DNA of 64,000 nucleotides from Myxococcales bacterium (GTDB taxonomy: Bacteria; Myxococcota_A; UBA9042), in the NCBI GenBank assembly GCA_947491025.1, contig CANLIC010000016.1, positions 28,549 through 92,548 on the forward strand. The letters run 5' to 3'. The notes under the pieces were generated by a model, which saw only the letters and a list, made by a program, of their open reading frames with translations, ran no database searches and was not told where the DNA came from. Positions within the stretch are counted from its first letter, which is position 1; every line of letters starts with the position of its first letter. Position numbers and translations under genes: made by a program. Below, in pieces: positions 43,629 through 52,593 of this stretch.

Positions 43629-44279
43629 GTGAACGTGGTCTGGGGCGGGCTCGGCGGTGGGCGCATTGAAGTGATCTGTGGGCCGATGTTTTCGGGCAAG
43701 TCGGAGGAGCTGATCCGCCGGCTGAGACGCGCGATCATCGCTCGCCAGCGGGTTCAGGTCTTCAAGCCTGTGGTCGACAACCGTTACGCCGATGACGAGG
43801 TCGTCAGCCACTCCGACACGCGGTTGTCTGCGACGCAAGCCGCCACCGCCGCAGCGATTTTGCAAGCGACGCACCCGCGCACTGAAGTGGTCGGCATCGA
43901 CGAGGCTCAGTTTTTCGACTGCGGCCTGGTCGACGTCTGCGAGCAGCTCGCTGCGCGCGGTGCCAGGGTGGTGGTTGCAGGCCTCGATCTCGACTGGCGG
44001 GGCAGGCCCTTCGCGCCCATCCCCGACCTGCTGGCCGTCGCCGAATCTGTCACCAAGAGCCAGGCGGTCTGCATGGTCTGCGGTGCTGCGGCTTCCTTCT
44101 CGCAGAAGATCTCCGGGACCACCGACACGGTCGAGATCGGCAGCGCTGAGCGCTACGAGGCCCGCTGTCGGCGCCACTTCGAACCAGAAGAGTCGCGACA
44201 ACTCGAGCTGTCGCGAGCCCGCGCGGCCGTGCTGCGCGTGCCGGTGCGCGAAGAAGACGCCACGACAGCCCAAGGCTAG
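43629..44279 (+). CDS. tdk: Thymidine kinase (type II)
   Basis: A 216-residue enzyme phosphorylating thymidine to dTMP in the salvage pathway. GTG 43629 has GGAG six bases upstream. Features: P-loop VICGPMFSGKSEELIRRL, Walker B VVGIDEAQFF, GLDLDWRGRPFAPIPDLL, the zinc site CMVCGAA ... YEARCRRHF, and substrate loop ISGTTDTVEIG. Length is close to the family norm with a short C-terminal extension. The next gene follows after 12 bases. Confidence 0.95.
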   Translation: MNVVWGGLGGGRIEVICGPMFSGKSEELIRRLRRAIIARQRVQVFKPVVDNRYADDEVVSHSDTRLSATQAATAAAILQATHPRTEVVGIDEAQFFDCGLVDVCEQLAARGARVVVAGLDLDWRGRPFAPIPDLLAVAESVTKSQAVCMVCGAAASFSQKISGTTDTVEIGSAERYEARCRRHFEPEESRQLELSRARAAVLRVPVREEDATTAQG

Positions 44280-44291
44280 CTGGGAGGGTCG

Positions 44292-44666
44292 ATGGCGCAG
44301 AAATCTCCAGATATCGCACGATTTGGTGCCGCTCTGCCGCCTGGCGCCGAGGAGCTCTCGGCCGACGAGAGCAGCGCCCGCTACGGCGTGGAGGCGCGCT
44401 TCGACGACCTGCAGGCTTTCTACCAAGGCGTCTATGGCAAGGCGCGCGGCCTGATGGTCGAGCGCATGGAGACGCCCGCGCCTCCCACGGTGGCGGTGGT
44501 CGCTGGACCGCAGTGCCAAGACGTCGCGTTTGGCATGGTCCTGGTGCGGTCGGCCGGCAAACGCGACAAACCGCGCGCTCACGAGATCGTGGTCCTGAGC
44601 CGCGGCGAGCCAGCGCCGCCGGGCTACCCAGACAGCAGCCCATGGCTGACGCGCAAAGGCAAATAG
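44292..44666 (+). CDS. Uncharacterised 124-residue protein downstream of tdk
   Basis: The start is well supported by GGGAGG four bases before the ATG. It is a soluble protein with no recognised domain. The middle holds RYGVEARFDDLQAFYQGVYG and the second half VAVVAGPQCQDVAFGMVLV, with one Cys. The 12-base gap to tdk suggests co-transcription. Function unknown. Confidence 0.65.
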   Translation: MAQKSPDIARFGAALPPGAEELSADESSARYGVEARFDDLQAFYQGVYGKARGLMVERMETPAPPTVAVVAGPQCQDVAFGMVLVRSAGKRDKPRAHEIVVLSRGEPAPPGYPDSSPWLTRKGK

Positions 44667-44694
44667 CGCCCGGTGGCACGCTTGGGAGCCGTCG

Positions 44695-45657
44695 CTAGGG
44701 CGCCTCGCTGGGGCCCTCCGCCGTCAAGGGTGAGGCGCCGGGGGTAGCGTCCTGCTCCTGTTGCCAAGGCGGAGGCGACAGGTGCGACGTCAAGTGGTCG
44801 AGAAACGCGCGCACGGAAGCGGACAGGTGCCGCGAGGACGGGTAGACCGCAGACATTGTGCCCTCGCCGAGGCTCCACTCCGGCAGGACGAGCTGTAGGC
44901 GCCCGGCCCTCACCTCCGCGCCGCCGGTCACATCAGGCAGCACGCCGATGCCGGAGCCCGCGACCAGAAGGCCGCGCAACAGCGTGAAATCATGCACTGA
45001 TATGCGCGAGACCGTCTCCATCGTTCGCACTTCAACGCCACGACTGAGCTGCCAGGTCGCGTGAAAGCGCGGCGCCCGGAACAGCACCAGCTGGTGCGCG
45101 GCCAGGTCTTCGGGCTGCTGCGGCGCTGGCCTGGCTTGCAGGTAGCTCGGCGCGGCATAGAGGCGCAGGCGGTTCTTGCCGAGTCGTCGTGCGATGAGTG
45201 AGGAATCGTCGAGTTGTCCGGCGCGAATCGCGACGTCGAAGCCTTCGGCGAGCAGGTCGACGAAGCGGTTGCTCAACTCGACGTCGACACGAACCTCTGG
45301 GTATTGCCGAACGAAGTCCGCCAACATCGCAGGCAGCCAGGCGCTGCCGAAGTCGACCGGGGCCGTCAAGCGCAGCGTGCCCTTGGGACGATCGTGCAGC
45401 TCCGCGACCGCCGCCTCTGCCTCGTCGAGCGCCAGTGCGATGCGCTGGGCCCGCTCATAGAGCAGGGTGCCCGCTTCAGTCGGGCGGAATTTCCGTGTGG
45501 TCCGCTCGACCAGACGAGCGCCAAGCCGCTCCTCGAGCGCCGCCACCTTGCGGCTGATCGTCGACTTCGGCGCGCCGAGGGCCCGCGCCGCGACTGTGAA
45601 GCTGCCGGCCTCGTACACGCGCGCGAACACCAGGACATCGTTGAGATCGATCGACAT
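44695..45657 (-). CDS. LysR-family transcriptional regulator
   Basis: A 320-residue regulator. ATG 45657 is supported by GGAG six bases upstream; the upstream TTG frame would place that site inside the gene. The N-terminal winged HTH reads FARVYEAGSFTVAARALGAP then KSTISRKVAALEERLGARL. The effector domain starts at GTLRLTAPVDFGSAWLPAM, typical of the LysR subgroup with redox/aromatic targets. It is divergent from the nitroreductase gene across 170 bases, the classical arrangement in which the regulator controls its neighbour and itself. A Pro/Glu-rich tail extends the C-terminus. Confidence 0.92.
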   Translation of the reverse strand: MSIDLNDVLVFARVYEAGSFTVAARALGAPKSTISRKVAALEERLGARLVERTTRKFRPTEAGTLLYERAQRIALALDEAEAAVAELHDRPKGTLRLTAPVDFGSAWLPAMLADFVRQYPEVRVDVELSNRFVDLLAEGFDVAIRAGQLDDSSLIARRLGKNRLRLYAAPSYLQARPAPQQPEDLAAHQLVLFRAPRFHATWQLSRGVEVRTMETVSRISVHDFTLLRGLLVAGSGIGVLPDVTGGAEVRAGRLQLVLPEWSLGEGTMSAVYPSSRHLSASVRAFLDHLTSHLSPPPWQQEQDATPGASPLTAEGPSEAP

Positions 45658-45827
45658 GAGCTGCTCCAAGTGCCGCGCGACCTGCAGGTCGGCGAAGGCT
45701 GACCGCGATCATGGGCGCGCACTACCCTGGCGGCAAGCGCGACCTCGGGCTACGGTGCGCCCAAGCGGCCGGGAGGCGGGGCGCGCCTCGTCGCCGCCGT
45801 GCCCGACCCCACAAAGTGAGGCTTCCG
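45658..45827. promoter_or_regulatory. Divergent LysR/nitroreductase control region
   Basis: These 170 bases separate the two divergent starts and should hold both promoters and a LysR operator. I could not pick out a convincing T-N11-A box or sigma-70 elements by eye. Confidence 0.45.
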
Positions 45828-46427
45828 ATGGAGAATAGAGCGCCGACCAACGTCCCGCTGCACCCCCTGCTCGCCGGCCGGTGGAGCGCTCGCGCCTTCG
45901 ACGGCGAACGGACCATCGATGGTCGGACGCTGCGCGGTCTGCTGGAGGCGGCGATCTGGGCCCCTTCGTCAGGCAACGTGCAGCCCTGGCGGTTCATCGC
46001 CGGCCTGCGGGGGAAGGACGCCGAGCATCAGGCGCGGTGGCAGGCGATCTTCGACGGCCTAGAGCCGGGCAATCAGCGCTGGTGCGACCGGTCCGCAGCG
46101 CTGATTGTTGCCCTCGCCGTGCCCGCCTTCGAGAGCGGCCGCGCCGCGGGTCAGCCCAACGGCTGGGCCCGCCATGACGTCGGCGCCGCCGGCCTCAGCA
46201 TGGCGCTGCAGGCCCACGCAGTCGGGCTCCACAGCCACCCCATGGCCGGATTCGTCCCCGACAAGCTCCGGGCGTCGCTGGCCATTCCGGAGTCGCTGGA
46301 CATCGTAACGGTGTGGTCGGTGGGCTACCCCGGTGACCCGGACTCGCTGCCAGAGGATCTCCAGCGCCGCGAGCTGGCGCCCCGGACGCGTCGACCGCTC
46401 GAAGAGGTGGTGCTGGCAGGGCTCTAA
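45828..46427 (+). CDS. Nitroreductase-family FMN oxidoreductase
   Basis: A 199-residue protein beginning MENRAPTNVPLHPLLAGRWS. The ATG at 45828 has TGAGG seven bases upstream. The FMN-binding N-terminal motif is RWSARAFDGERTID, then APSSGNVQPWRF. The central GAAGLSMALQAHAVGLHSHP and FVPDKLRASLAIP, then VWSVGYPGDPDSLP, match the nitroreductase fold. These enzymes reduce nitroaromatics, quinones or related compounds with NAD(P)H. The divergent LysR gene probably regulates it. Confidence 0.9.
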   Translation: MENRAPTNVPLHPLLAGRWSARAFDGERTIDGRTLRGLLEAAIWAPSSGNVQPWRFIAGLRGKDAEHQARWQAIFDGLEPGNQRWCDRSAALIVALAVPAFESGRAAGQPNGWARHDVGAAGLSMALQAHAVGLHSHPMAGFVPDKLRASLAIPESLDIVTVWSVGYPGDPDSLPEDLQRRELAPRTRRPLEEVVLAGL

Positions 46428-46555
46428 CTGCCGCTGGCGTCGCGGACGCCGCTTACGCCGTCGGCGGTCGACGGCTTCCTAGCGCGCAGCGGAGCAACCC
46501 TCGGCGGCGCGGACAACGGCAACGAGCAAGAACTGAGACGAGCTGGAGGTGAGCC

Positions 46556-46861
46556 ATGAGCGATTGGAATGTTGCGCCCGAGCGCGCGCAAGAGCTGGTG
46601 ACCCAGGGCGCCAAGCTCATCGACGTCCGAACGGTGGAAGAATTCGCCGAGGGCGCCGTGCCTGGCGCGGTCAACGTGCCGCTGCACACGCTGCCGGCGG
46701 TGGCCTTTGAGTATGTTGCCAAGGGCGATACGGTCGTCGTCTACTGCCGTTCAGGCGGGCGCAGCGGTCGAGCCACCGAGTGGCTGCGGTCGCAGGGCGT
46801 GACCAACACCTTCAACGGCGGAGGGGTGTACGATCTGCTCGAGGTCTGGGATGACGCCTGA
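46556..46861 (+). CDS. Rhodanese-like sulfurtransferase, single domain
   Basis: A 101-residue protein with GGAGGTG in front of its ATG. LIDVRTVEEFAEGAVPGAVN is followed by the active-site loop YCRSGGRSGRA (catalytic Cys). Single-domain rhodaneses transfer sulfane sulfur; the physiological acceptor is unknown. No signal peptide, so cytoplasmic. The downstream TPR gene starts within eight bases of its stop or overlaps it. Confidence 0.93.
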   Translation: MSDWNVAPERAQELVTQGAKLIDVRTVEEFAEGAVPGAVNVPLHTLPAVAFEYVAKGDTVVVYCRSGGRSGRATEWLRSQGVTNTFNGGGVYDLLEVWDDA

Positions 46862-46868
46862 GGATGCA

Positions 46869-48704
46869 ATGCACGCGCGGCGGGCGGCGGTGAGCCGCGC
46901 CCTGGTCTGCGCCGCGATGGCGCTGATGTTCAGCGCTTTCCCGGCCTTGACCTGGGCGACCTGGGTGCTCCCGCCCGGCCAGGAGTCGCAAGTCGAAGCG
47001 GCGGTGCGGGCAGCGCTGCCCGATGTCGCCGATGCCCAGATCCGCATCGAAGCCGCGACCATCACGGTCCGCCTGCCCCGAGCCAAGCCCGATGGCGTCG
47101 CAGGCGCCCCCTCTGCTGCCGCACCGACCAACGATGCCGACGGCCCGACGCTGCTCTTGGAGCGCGGCGACGACGGCAGGCTGCGCGCAACGTGGCGCGG
47201 CGCGCCCGACCCCCAGCTGCCAGATGCGGCGACGCTTCAGGCCCGCTTGGACGCCGCGCAAGTCCCCATGCGCTGGGAAGAAGTTGCCGCCAGACCCGAA
47301 GGCGTGGCAGCCGGCCCGGGCCCAGGGGCGGCGGCTCAGCCCGAATCGAAGCAAGGCGAGGCGCTTGCGGACGCGGTCGGCCATGCCTTGCAGCTGGAGC
47401 GTCGCGCCGCCCACGGCCGCGAAAGCGCGCGCCGCGAGGTGCTGCAGCGGCTCGGCACCGTCTGCGCCAGCGGCTGCCCGGTGTGGCTACAGCTGCGGCA
47501 TGCGCTGCTGCTGCGGGCTGAGGGCCAGCCGGAGGCCGCGGCGGCGCTTTTGACGGCGACACTCCAGCAGCTCGACGGCGAGCAGAAGCTGGCATCGCCG
47601 GCGCAGGCAGACGCGGCGGGCAGGGGCCCTCCGCAGGCCGGCGGCCGCGACGCCGGCACGCACGCGCTGCGGGTGTTGGCCCTGGCGCTGCAAGACCGTG
47701 ACGACGAGGCCATGGCGCTCTCGACCCAAGGCGGCGCCGACGGCTGCGCGGCGGCCGCTCTGCTCGAGCGCGACGCCGTGCTGCGCCGCGACGACCTGTT
47801 GCTGAGCCGCGGCGACCGGCTCACCCGCGACCACCCAACCTGTTCGGCGCTCTATCTGCCGTTGGCTGCCGCAATGCGGCGCACGGGCCGGCTCGACGCC
47901 TTCGAGGCACTGCTGGCGCGCGGAGCCAAGGCGCGGCCCGACGACGGCGAGGTGCTTCGGGAGCTGGCGTGGCTGCGCGCGCGTCAAGACCGTGTGGACG
48001 AAGTCTTCGCCCTGCTCGATCGGGTGCTGCAGGCCGGGCCGCAGGAGACCCCAGCGCTGGTCGACATCAGCCATATCGCGACGGTGGTGCGCGCTCCGGA
48101 ACCCTGGCTCGAGAGCCTGCGGCGCCGCGTCGAGGCTGCGGGGCCCAAGCCGGGTGCACAGGACGAGCGCGCGGCGGCTCGAAACGCTGACGACGCCTTC
48201 TTGCTCGGCGTACTCCTGCATTACCGCGACGACTGGCGCGGCAGCGACGCTGCGCTGGCACAGGCCGAGGCGCGCCACGGCCGGATCGCCCGGCTCCTCA
48301 TCTACCGCGCCATGAACCACCATCGACTCGGCGACGACGACACCGCCTCGAAGTTCATCGCCCGTGCCGTCGCGCTGGGCGCCGAAGATCCCGACGTGCT
48401 CTACTGCCGCGCGGTCATCGACCTCGACCGCGATCCCGCGCAGGCCACGCGCGACCTGCAAGCCTACCTCGACCGCACCTCCGGCACGGCCGAGGTCAAC
48501 CCGGGCAAGCAAGCGCGCGTTCGTCATATGCTGCAGGACCTCGAAGGCTGCGCAGCGGCAAGCAGCCCGCGGGCATGCCTGGAGCGCAAAGCGCTGCTCA
48601 AGGTGAGCCTGCCCTGGCTTGGCGGCGCCCTTGCGCTCGTTGCGGGGCTTTTGATGGCGCGGCGCTGGCGGCGCGGACGTCACGGCATCACGGCCGCGCC
48701 GTGA
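46869..48704 (+). CDS. TPR-repeat exported membrane-anchored protein
   Basis: The start is taken at ATG 46869 (GAGG five bases upstream), giving 611 residues and a clean signal peptide, ALVCAAMALMFSAFPALTWA. An ATG at 46851 overlapping the rhodanese stop is the alternative. The body is helical with TPR-like repeats (RTGRLDAFEALLARGAKARP, LRELAWLRARQDRVDEVFAL, IYRAMNHHRLGDDDTASKFI). A C-terminal transmembrane helix (LPWLGGALALVAGLLMARRW) ends in Arg, so the repeats face the periplasm. The stop overlaps the next gene's GTG. Function unknown; a scaffold role is inferred. Confidence 0.8.
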   Translation: MHARRAAVSRALVCAAMALMFSAFPALTWATWVLPPGQESQVEAAVRAALPDVADAQIRIEAATITVRLPRAKPDGVAGAPSAAAPTNDADGPTLLLERGDDGRLRATWRGAPDPQLPDAATLQARLDAAQVPMRWEEVAARPEGVAAGPGPGAAAQPESKQGEALADAVGHALQLERRAAHGRESARREVLQRLGTVCASGCPVWLQLRHALLLRAEGQPEAAAALLTATLQQLDGEQKLASPAQADAAGRGPPQAGGRDAGTHALRVLALALQDRDDEAMALSTQGGADGCAAAALLERDAVLRRDDLLLSRGDRLTRDHPTCSALYLPLAAAMRRTGRLDAFEALLARGAKARPDDGEVLRELAWLRARQDRVDEVFALLDRVLQAGPQETPALVDISHIATVVRAPEPWLESLRRRVEAAGPKPGAQDERAAARNADDAFLLGVLLHYRDDWRGSDAALAQAEARHGRIARLLIYRAMNHHRLGDDDTASKFIARAVALGAEDPDVLYCRAVIDLDRDPAQATRDLQAYLDRTSGTAEVNPGKQARVRHMLQDLEGCAAASSPRACLERKALLKVSLPWLGGALALVAGLLMARRWRRGRHGITAAP

Positions 48705-50611
48705 GCGACCGTCCGGCCGCGGCGACGTCGGCCGTGGACCCGAGCACAGGCGGCTTGAATTCGCGCTGGCGAGCCGCAGCGGCTGTGCTGCTGTGGGGCG
48801 CGATCCCCTCGGCGGCGTGGGCGCAGGGCGACGGACGCCTGCACCGTGGCTCGGCTGGCGTCTCCCACTGGCTCGCCGCCGCCGGACCGCCGCCGCGCGA
48901 CTTGCTTGCGCAACTGTCATGGCAGGATGGCCTCGATCTCGTGCAAGTGGCTGTCGCAGCTGGGCTCTGGCTGGCCTTGCTCTTGCAGCTGCCGCGGACA
49001 CTCGGTCTGGCGCGCGCCGCCCTGCGCGATGCCGGACCTGGCGTGTGGCCGCTGGTGCTTTGGGCGGTAGGGATGGGCGCCGGGCTGCGCTTTTTGCTGC
49101 CGCCGCAGCTGGTCATGGTCTACAAGGGCTACGAGTTGACGCAAGCTGCTGCCGACTTCGTATCGGTGCCGCGCTACGGCGCGGGCAGCCTGGTGGCGCA
49201 TCGCGCGGTGATGGCTCTTGTCGCGCCTTCTCACGACGCCATCGTAGGGCTGCATACCGTCGCGGCCGTTCTCGCCTTGCTGCTGCTGCCGGCGTGCCTC
49301 GCACAGGGGCTCCGTGGGTACTCCGGTGCGCGCTTCGCCGTGCCTGCCGCGGCCGCCGCCATCGCGCTCATGCCGCTGGCCATCGTCGACGCTCGCAGTG
49401 AGAGCATCCTCGTTCTGGGCGTTATGACCATGGCGATCGCATGGTTGCGGCTGGGTGCGGCCCTTGCTCATGGGGCCGAGGGCGAGGCGGCGGGCGACAT
49501 CGTGGCCGTCATCGTCGCTCTCGGCTTGGCGGCGACGATTCGCCCGGAGCTGATTGTGCTCGGGCCATTGCTGGCGCTGACGCCGCTGGTCGCACGGCAG
49601 GGCTCCGATGCACAGGCCACGCTTTCGAAGCGCTGGGCGTTTCTCGCCGCGGCGGGCCTCTGCGCGCTGGCGCTGCCCAGCCTGTTGCACTTGCAGCGCA
49701 TGACGGCAGAGCAGGTGGCGACCGGCGCGCTGCCGCCCTTGAACCCGGCGCTGCTCCTGCGGGCGATCGGCGTGATGGCCGGCGGCTCGGCGCTTTTCCG
49801 CATCGACCTCTATCCGGTCGGCTGGCTCGTGGGTTGCCTGGGCTTGCTGACGCTGCCAGCAGGGCCAAGGCGGCTCGGCCTGTGGCTCCTCGCTGTCTCG
49901 GTGCTTGCCACAGGCCTGTACGCCATCGACTTGCCCGACGTCTCGCTGCCTCGCTTGCATGCGCCCGCAGCGCTGCTTGTCACTCTGGTCGCGGCGCTAG
50001 GCGCTGTCGGCCTCTGGCTTGCATCGGCGCAGGCAGGCAAGTCACGCCTCGGCGATGCGCTCACGGCGCCAGCCGCCAGACGCGGGATCGCAGCGCTGTG
50101 CGTGGCGCTGGCAGTGGCTTCTGCGCTGCCTTCGGCGCGGGCGCGGCTCCAGACCCTGGACGAGTCGGAGGAAGACGCGCTGGTGCGGACGCTGTTGGCC
50201 GCGCTACCGCCAAAGCCGGTCTGCATCGCGCGCCTCGACCCAGGCGACACGCCGGCGCAGGCGCGCGTCCACCGCGATTTTCCGGACTACTTGTTTCAAC
50301 CGCCACACCGCCGCGACCGCTTGATGGCGCTGGCGGAGCTCGACGACAAACGCACCTGCGACGAGACGTTCGTCGTGCTGGGCGTCCGCTGCTACCTCGA
50401 CGACGGCCGATCGGGCGACGCTCGGCCAATCGCCGCCTGCCGCGACGCCCGCGCCTTGGCGATGAGCCGGGGCGCGCAGGTCATCGCCCAGCGCGAGGTC
50501 GTCCTGCGCGGAAGCGATGGATTCGGCTGGCTCGGCGCGGCGACGCGCCCGGCGCGCCTCGAGGCGCTCACTCTCCATCAGCCTAGACACCCGAGCGCGG
50601 ACCTCCCATGA
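48701..50611 (+). CDS. Multi-pass membrane protein of unknown function
   Basis: A 636-residue protein starting at GTG 48701 inside the preceding stop (GTGA overlap). It has about ten to twelve hydrophobic helices (VAVAAGLWLALLLQLP, PLVLWAVGMGAGLRFLL, VAAVLALLLLPACLAQG, LLVTLVAALGAVGLWLA) and a C-terminal soluble domain of ~130 residues with several Cys (VCIARLDPGD, TCDETFVVLGVRCYLDD). The arrangement recalls GT-C-type membrane glycosyltransferases, but no diagnostic motif is certain. It is translationally coupled to genes on both sides. Confidence 0.75.
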   Translation: MSDRPAAATSAVDPSTGGLNSRWRAAAAVLLWGAIPSAAWAQGDGRLHRGSAGVSHWLAAAGPPPRDLLAQLSWQDGLDLVQVAVAAGLWLALLLQLPRTLGLARAALRDAGPGVWPLVLWAVGMGAGLRFLLPPQLVMVYKGYELTQAAADFVSVPRYGAGSLVAHRAVMALVAPSHDAIVGLHTVAAVLALLLLPACLAQGLRGYSGARFAVPAAAAAIALMPLAIVDARSESILVLGVMTMAIAWLRLGAALAHGAEGEAAGDIVAVIVALGLAATIRPELIVLGPLLALTPLVARQGSDAQATLSKRWAFLAAAGLCALALPSLLHLQRMTAEQVATGALPPLNPALLLRAIGVMAGGSALFRIDLYPVGWLVGCLGLLTLPAGPRRLGLWLLAVSVLATGLYAIDLPDVSLPRLHAPAALLVTLVAALGAVGLWLASAQAGKSRLGDALTAPAARRGIAALCVALAVASALPSARARLQTLDESEEDALVRTLLAALPPKPVCIARLDPGDTPAQARVHRDFPDYLFQPPHRRDRLMALAELDDKRTCDETFVVLGVRCYLDDGRSGDARPIAACRDARALAMSRGAQVIAQREVVLRGSDGFGWLGAATRPARLEALTLHQPRHPSADLP

Positions 50612-51933
50612 GCCCAATGCCCAGCGACCAGCCACCCACAAGCGCCGCCCCTCCTTCGCCGGCCGCGTCCGCGGCACTGGCGCCATTGGCGCCGGCAGCG
50701 ACCCGCACCCTGCTGGTGCTGACGGCGATGAACCTCCTGAATTACATCGATCGCTACGTGCCGAGCGCGGTCAAGGACCTGTTCAAGACCGACCTCGGCC
50801 TCACCGACGCCGAGACGGCCTGGCCGCTCACCGCTTTCGTCGTCGTCTACATGCTGGCGAGCCCGCTCTTCGGCGCGCTGTCGGACCGGGTGCCGCGGCG
50901 CGTCGTTATCGCTGCCGGCGTCGCGCTGTGGTCATTGGCGACGGCGGCGGCGGCCTTTGCCACGGGCTTTTGGACCTTTCTGTTCGCCCGGGCGCTGGTC
51001 GGCGTCGGAGAGGCGGCCTATGCCACGTTGAGCCCGGCCTGGATCGCCGATGTCTATCCGGAGTCGCGGCGCAACTGTGCCCTGACCTTGTTCTACGTCG
51101 CGATTCCGCTTGGCGCGGCGCTCGGCTTCGTGCTCGGCGGTCAGCTCGGTCAGGCCTATGGCTGGCGCGTCGCCTTCCTCGCCGTCGGGCTGCCCGGGCT
51201 TCTGGCCGCGCTGCTGGTGCTACGTGTGCCCGAGGCGCCGCGGGGCGGCCTCGACGCCCCTGAGGGAGCCGGCGGGCTGTCGACTGCGCGGCAAGAGGCG
51301 CCGACCTGGGGCGAGGCGCTAGCGGTGCTGCGGCGCACGCCGATCTGGTGCTACGCGGTCGGCGGCTACGTGCTGGTCACCTTCGCGTCGGGGGCGCTCG
51401 CGGACTGGACGCCCACCTTCCTGGCGCGCCACCGCGGCCTCGATCTCGCCTCCGCCGGCTCGCTGGTGGGCACTGCCACCGTAATAGGCGGCCTCGGCGG
51501 CACCTTGCTCGGCGGCTGGCTCGGCGATCTGCTGCGTCGGCGCGGCGTGGCCTCGCCCTACCTGCTCGTCTCGGCCGTGACGATGGCTGGCGCCGCAGGC
51601 CTTGCAGTCGTCGCGCTGTGGGTACCCGGCAAGGCCGCCATCTGGGCCGCAATGACGGGCGCGCAGCTCCTGCTCTGGTGTTATAACGGCCCGATCAATG
51701 CCGTGCTTGTCAGCAGCGTGGCGGCGAGGCTCCGGACCCGAGCGTTCTCGTTGTCGATTCTGGCGATCCACCTGTTCGGCGACGCCATCAGCCCGCCGAT
51801 CGTCGGTGCCATCGCGGACGCTACCGGATCTCTCGGCCTGGGCATGGCGCTCGTGCCGCTGACGCTGGCTGCGGGCGCGCTGGTGTGGGCTATCGGAGCC
51901 CGGCGGGCGACATCGGCCGCGGTCGCAGGCTGA
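50608..51933 (+). CDS. MFS transporter, spinster-like
   Basis: A 441-residue transporter whose ATG overlaps the previous stop (ATGA). After a Pro/Ala-rich N-terminal tail, helix 1 reads LLVLTAMNLLNYIDRYVPSA, a pattern seen in spinster-type MFS carriers. The loop 2-3 motif is FGALSDRVPRR, then LVGVGEAAYATLSPAWIADV and YPESRRNCALTLFY. Around twelve helices in total. The substrate is unknown. It is last of the rhodanese-TPR-membrane-MFS series and ends six bases from the convergent response-regulator gene. Confidence 0.88.
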   Translation: MSPMPSDQPPTSAAPPSPAASAALAPLAPAATRTLLVLTAMNLLNYIDRYVPSAVKDLFKTDLGLTDAETAWPLTAFVVVYMLASPLFGALSDRVPRRVVIAAGVALWSLATAAAAFATGFWTFLFARALVGVGEAAYATLSPAWIADVYPESRRNCALTLFYVAIPLGAALGFVLGGQLGQAYGWRVAFLAVGLPGLLAALLVLRVPEAPRGGLDAPEGAGGLSTARQEAPTWGEALAVLRRTPIWCYAVGGYVLVTFASGALADWTPTFLARHRGLDLASAGSLVGTATVIGGLGGTLLGGWLGDLLRRRGVASPYLLVSAVTMAGAAGLAVVALWVPGKAAIWAAMTGAQLLLWCYNGPINAVLVSSVAARLRTRAFSLSILAIHLFGDAISPPIVGAIADATGSLGLGMALVPLTLAAGALVWAIGARRATSAAVAG

Positions 51934-51939
51934 GTGGGC

Positions 51940-52593
51940 CTAGACGACGCCCTGTTCGATGGCCCAACGCACCAGGGCCGCAGTCGTGCGGAGACCTAGC
52001 TTCTCGAGCACACGGCTGCGGTGGTTCTGCACCGTCTTGGCAGCGACGCCTAGCCGGCGACCGATCTCATCGCTGGTGAGCCCGGCCGCGACCAAGGCTA
52101 CGATCTCGCGCTCGCGTGTCGTCAGCGCGTCGGCGGGCGAGCGGCCCTGACCGAGGTAGCCGCGCAGCACCAGCGGGGCCACCGCCTCATCGAGCCACAC
52201 CTCTCCACGCGCGGCCGCGCGCACTGCAGCGAGGAGCCGTTCGCTGCTGCGCCCCTTCTGCACCCAACCGCGTACGCCGGCGCGCAGGGCGCGGTCGACC
52301 TTGGCTGGGGCGTCCACCATGGTCAGCACGACGATCGCTGGCGGCGGCGCTGGCAAGGCGGCCAGAAGATCGAGACCGTCGCCGTCGCCGAGGGCGAGAT
52401 CCAGGGTGATGACGTCTGCGCCCCAGCCGGCCACTCGCGCCCGCGCCTCCGCGAGGCTCCCCGCTTCGCCGACCACTTGCAGGTCTGTCGCCGCGGCGAA
52501 GAGGGCGCGGAGGCCATCTCGCAACACGGCATGGTCGTCGACCAGCGCGACCCGCACCGCCCTGCCCGGCTCGCCCGCTGCCCCTGCGCTCAT
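51940..52593 (-). CDS. NarL/LuxR-type response regulator
   Basis: A 217-residue regulator. ATG 52593 overlaps the kinase stop (ATGA). The receiver domain begins RVALVDDHAVLRDGLRALF, has the phospho-acceptor Asp in VITLDLALGDGDG, and the conserved Lys in GWVQKGRS. The C-terminal LuxR HTH is LTTREREIVALVAAGLTSDE then GVAAKTVQNHRSRVLEKLG. It pairs with the adjacent histidine kinase. DNA targets are not evident. Confidence 0.94.
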   Translation of the reverse strand: MSAGAAGEPGRAVRVALVDDHAVLRDGLRALFAAATDLQVVGEAGSLAEARARVAGWGADVITLDLALGDGDGLDLLAALPAPPPAIVVLTMVDAPAKVDRALRAGVRGWVQKGRSSERLLAAVRAAARGEVWLDEAVAPLVLRGYLGQGRSPADALTTREREIVALVAAGLTSDEIGRRLGVAAKTVQNHRSRVLEKLGLRTTAALVRWAIEQGVV